Shown here one piece after another: positions 62,115-64,000 of a stretch of 64,000 nucleotides of DNA. Below the pieces are notes generated by a model. The model made no database searches. It saw only the letters and a list, made by a program, of their open reading frames with translations, and was not told where the DNA came from. Numbering within the stretch: the first letter of the stretch is position 1; each line of letters starts with the position of its first letter. The position numbers were made by a program, and so were the translations under genes. This stretch comes from Bacteroidaceae bacterium (GTDB lineage Bacteria > Bacteroidota > Bacteroidia > Bacteroidales > Bacteroidaceae), in NCBI GenBank assembly GCA_017938245.1, contig JAGBBX010000015.1, positions 60,368 through 124,367 on the forward strand, read 5' to 3'.

Positions 62115-62891
62115 CTAAGGTATATATGGTTTAATAAGTTGTATATTCCAGGCATAGTTGAGATTGGCACCAGAATCGTCTATTCCTCCAGATGTTATAC
62201 CGACTGCCTCTCCTTTTGAATTTAGCAAAACACCTCCACTACTTCCGTGATCAATTGGAGCACTAATCTGTAGAATCGTTCCGTTCTCCCTTATCTGTGA
62301 TATTTCGCCAGATGAAAAAGTGTTATCCAATCCTCTTGGACTTCCGATAGTATATATTTTTTCTCCTACTTTTGGTGTATTATTTGCAATCTTAATGTAG
62401 TTTACTTTTCTGCTAACTCCGACCCTGAATATTATAAAGTCGTTGTCTTGACTCTTATGGTAAACTTCCGTTACCTTATATGAACTTCCATCGGAAAGTA
62501 TTATGTCTTCATAGCCAACAGCGGTACCTTGAAAAACATGGTAATTACTTACTGCAATACCGTTACTAGATATGAAGAAGCCAGAACCTTGGAACCCTTG
62601 ATACCCAGTAGATGTATGAATCTTAAATACCGCAGATGATAGTTTTTCAAAGATCTCACTTGGAGACAAAACTCTACCATTTGTAGTATTACCGACATCT
62701 GAAGTTTTATTTGTCTGAGAAGTTCCTTTTTGTTGATGTGGTAGTGGTGGGCGACCATTATTAGAGAATGAACCTGGTCGAGAAGATGGACTAGAAACAG
62801 GATAGTTATTATTACCCTTAGGAGCTGCTGGTTTTTGAGCACAACCTACAGATATCAGTAGTATGAGCAGTATATATAGTATTTGTTTCAT
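62115..62891 (-). CDS. Trypsin-like serine protease lipoprotein (DegP/HtrA-type domain, no PDZ)
   Basis: A 258-residue protein. The signal ends ISVGC (Cys16). A Pro/Ser/Asn-rich linker (about 20-70) precedes a single S1C protease domain with His117 in VSNYHVFQ, Asp150 in QDNDFIIF and Ser217 in DHGSSGGVL. No PDZ domain is present. It lies 3 bases after the MotB/ZorB-like gene, so it probably acts with that system in the envelope. The AT-rich composition differs from the core genes. Confidence 0.82.
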   Translation of the reverse strand: MKQILYILLILLISVGCAQKPAAPKGNNNYPVSSPSSRPGSFSNNGRPPLPHQQKGTSQTNKTSDVGNTTNGRVLSPSEIFEKLSSAVFKIHTSTGYQGFQGSGFFISSNGIAVSNYHVFQGTAVGYEDIILSDGSSYKVTEVYHKSQDNDFIIFRVGVSRKVNYIKIANNTPKVGEKIYTIGSPRGLDNTFSSGEISQIRENGTILQISAPIDHGSSGGVLLNSKGEAVGITSGGIDDSGANLNYAWNIQLIKPYIP

Positions 62892-62894
62892 ATA

Positions 62895-63647
62895 TTATTG
62901 GATTTGTCCTGGTTTGGGTAAAATATGAATCAAAAATCTTTGATTTGCTTTTTCTTCGAGTTCCCTCATTAGTCCTGTGCCGCTGAGCCTTCCATCTCCA
63001 CTACCACTGATTAGTACTTCACAATTATCTCTATCAAAATGGATATTGTTATTATCCCAAAACTTTTTAAGATTTCTTGCTCGGCGATAACTTAAATCAT
63101 AGTTATAATCCATTTTATCTATTCCATCCTTTGATGCCTGACCTTCAATCACGAGAAGATACTGAACCTCCGGCGTGTTTTCAGCGGCACTATGAATGAA
63201 TCTTACTAACTCTTGACCAACAGACAATAATTTTTCCCGCTCAACTTTAGAAATGTTATATATTTGATCATCATCAATTCTAAAACGTACAACAAAATTC
63301 AGTTTGTGTTTTTTATTAATTGAGTCGTATACAAAATAGTTTTGGTCGAGATTTTTGGTAGCATCGTTAATTTCATTTATCTTATCAATATGGGCTTGTG
63401 TTGCATTGGCAAGATATCGCATACTATCCAACTCTTCACTATATTGTTTTTGACGAAGTACCATACGAGAGTTGAGGTTCAATAAACTGTCTCTTTCTGC
63501 TTTTAATTCTTTCACTTCAAGAGGTGTCGCATCAATTTGTTTTAACTCAACGATTGATATGATGAACAATACAACCATCAAGAAAAATAAACTAGTCATT
63601 AGATCTGCATAACTTGCCCAAAAGTGCGTTCGTTTATCTTTTCCCAT
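62895..63647 (-). CDS. MotB/ZorB-like stator protein with OmpA-type domain (copy 1)
   Basis: A 250-residue protein. The start HFWASYADLMTSLFFLMVVL is the MotB/ZorB transmembrane signature with the proton-binding Asp15. A coiled coil follows (about 35-95; ELKAERDSLLNLNSRMVLRQ). The C-terminal half is an OmpA/MotB peptidoglycan-binding domain (IEGQASKDG, NYDLSYRRARNLKKF, NQRFLIHILPKPG). ZorB of Zorya anti-phage systems has the same order. It starts 3 bases after a second copy at 63651. A ZorA/MotA partner would lie to the right of the window. Confidence 0.8.
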   Translation of the reverse strand: MGKDKRTHFWASYADLMTSLFFLMVVLFIISIVELKQIDATPLEVKELKAERDSLLNLNSRMVLRQKQYSEELDSMRYLANATQAHIDKINEINDATKNLDQNYFVYDSINKKHKLNFVVRFRIDDDQIYNISKVEREKLLSVGQELVRFIHSAAENTPEVQYLLVIEGQASKDGIDKMDYNYDLSYRRARNLKKFWDNNNIHFDRDNCEVLISGSGDGRLSGTGLMRELEEKANQRFLIHILPKPGQIQ

Positions 63648-63650
63648 TTA

Positions 63651-64000
63651 TTAATCACCAATTTTTCCGGGTTTAGGAAGAATATGTATAAGGAATCGCT
63701 GGTTAAGTACTTCCTTTGATTCTCTCATAAGTCCTGTGCCACTTAAACGTCCATCACCACTACCACAAATTAGTACTTCACAATTTTTATCATTAAAATT
63801 CAACCCGTTATCTTCCCAAAATTTTTTAAGAGATAATGCTCTTTGATAGCTTAACTCGTAATTATAAGCATATCCATCTTTCGATGCTTGTCCTTCAATA
63901 ATAAGGAGATACTGGATATGAGGGTTACTTTGTGTCGTTTTAATAATAAAATCTTGTAGGATCTTACCTGTCGTTCTTAAATCTTCTTTTGTACTTGATG
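63651..64000 (-). CDS. MotB/ZorB-like protein with OmpA-type domain (copy 2, N-terminus beyond window)
   Basis: The visible 115 C-terminal residues read IIEGQASKDGYAYNYELSYQ, RALSLKKFWEDNGLNFND, CEVLICGSGDGRLSGTGLMR, NQRFLIHILPKPGKIGD, then a stop at 63651-63653. They are closely similar to the C-terminus of the next gene, so the two are tandem duplicates. The N-terminal half, including any membrane anchor, lies beyond the right edge. Confidence 0.78.
   Translation of the reverse strand, partial: SSTKEDLRTTGKILQDFIIKTTQSNPHIQYLLIIEGQASKDGYAYNYELSYQRALSLKKFWEDNGLNFNDKNCEVLICGSGDGRLSGTGLMRESKEVLNQRFLIHILPKPGKIGD

Overview
The window looks like a chromosomal contig of a gut-type Bacteroidales (phylum Bacteroidota). 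The evidence is a fused lpxC/fabZ gene inside an lpxD-lpxC/fabZ-lpxA-miaA operon, many DUF4369/DUF4252-type envelope proteins, A-rich leaders in place of strong Shine-Dalgarno sequences, and repeated Bacteroidota-type promoters (TTTG, 19-21 nt, then TAnnTTTG or TAnnTTCG). The family cannot be fixed from sequence reading alone. I saw no rRNA, tRNA or CRISPR array.

Layout. 1-6.6 kb: acyl-CoA ligase (partial), M3 peptidase, lipoprotein, dCMP deaminase, S41 protease. 6.6-8.3 kb: palindromic repeats and an AT-rich three-gene DUF3791/DUF3990 module. 8.3-31.4 kb: core genes for thiol-redox, purine and pyrimidine synthesis (purM, pyrF), translation termination (prfA), lipid A (lpxD, lpxC/fabZ, lpxA), tRNA modification (miaA), repair (nth), glycolysis (pgk, gapA), peptide breakdown (DPP IV) and osmotic safety (mscL). 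A 29-codon lipoprotein gene lies just upstream of gapA. 31.4-34.4 kb: a guaA paralogue with a degenerate glutaminase domain, followed by a small decayed island (recombinase remnant plus HNH endonuclease) bounded by a duplicated guaA 3' end and terminator. 34.6-41.4 kb: agmatine-to-putrescine genes, a DPS-like ferritin, prs and panB. 41.6-45.8 kb: an ECF sigma/anti-sigma operon with three exported proteins. 45.8-48.5 kb: a peptidase, a Crp-like regulator and an acyltransferase.

48.6-60.0 kb: a compact virion-morphogenesis cluster in two divergent operons. The left operon reads scaffold, SU10-like capsid protein, head-tail connectors, a protein built like a unimolecular spanin, a 944-residue tail protein and a small protein. 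The right operon reads a small-terminase-position protein, two paralogues of that last small protein, and a complete large terminase. No portal, integrase, replication, repressor or endolysin gene is visible. Host-type genes flank it on both sides and its base composition looks like the chromosome, so it may be a domesticated or satellite particle system rather than an ordinary prophage.

60.0-61.2 kb: an insertion holding an HD hydrolase and a broken DUF6922-like gene, flanked by a 102/114-bp direct repeat that copies the terminase 3' end. 61.3-64.0 kb: an AT-rich minus-strand operon with two tandem MotB/ZorB-like stator proteins, a trypsin-like lipoprotein and a further lipoprotein. It runs off the right edge and could be a Zorya-like defence or envelope-motor system.
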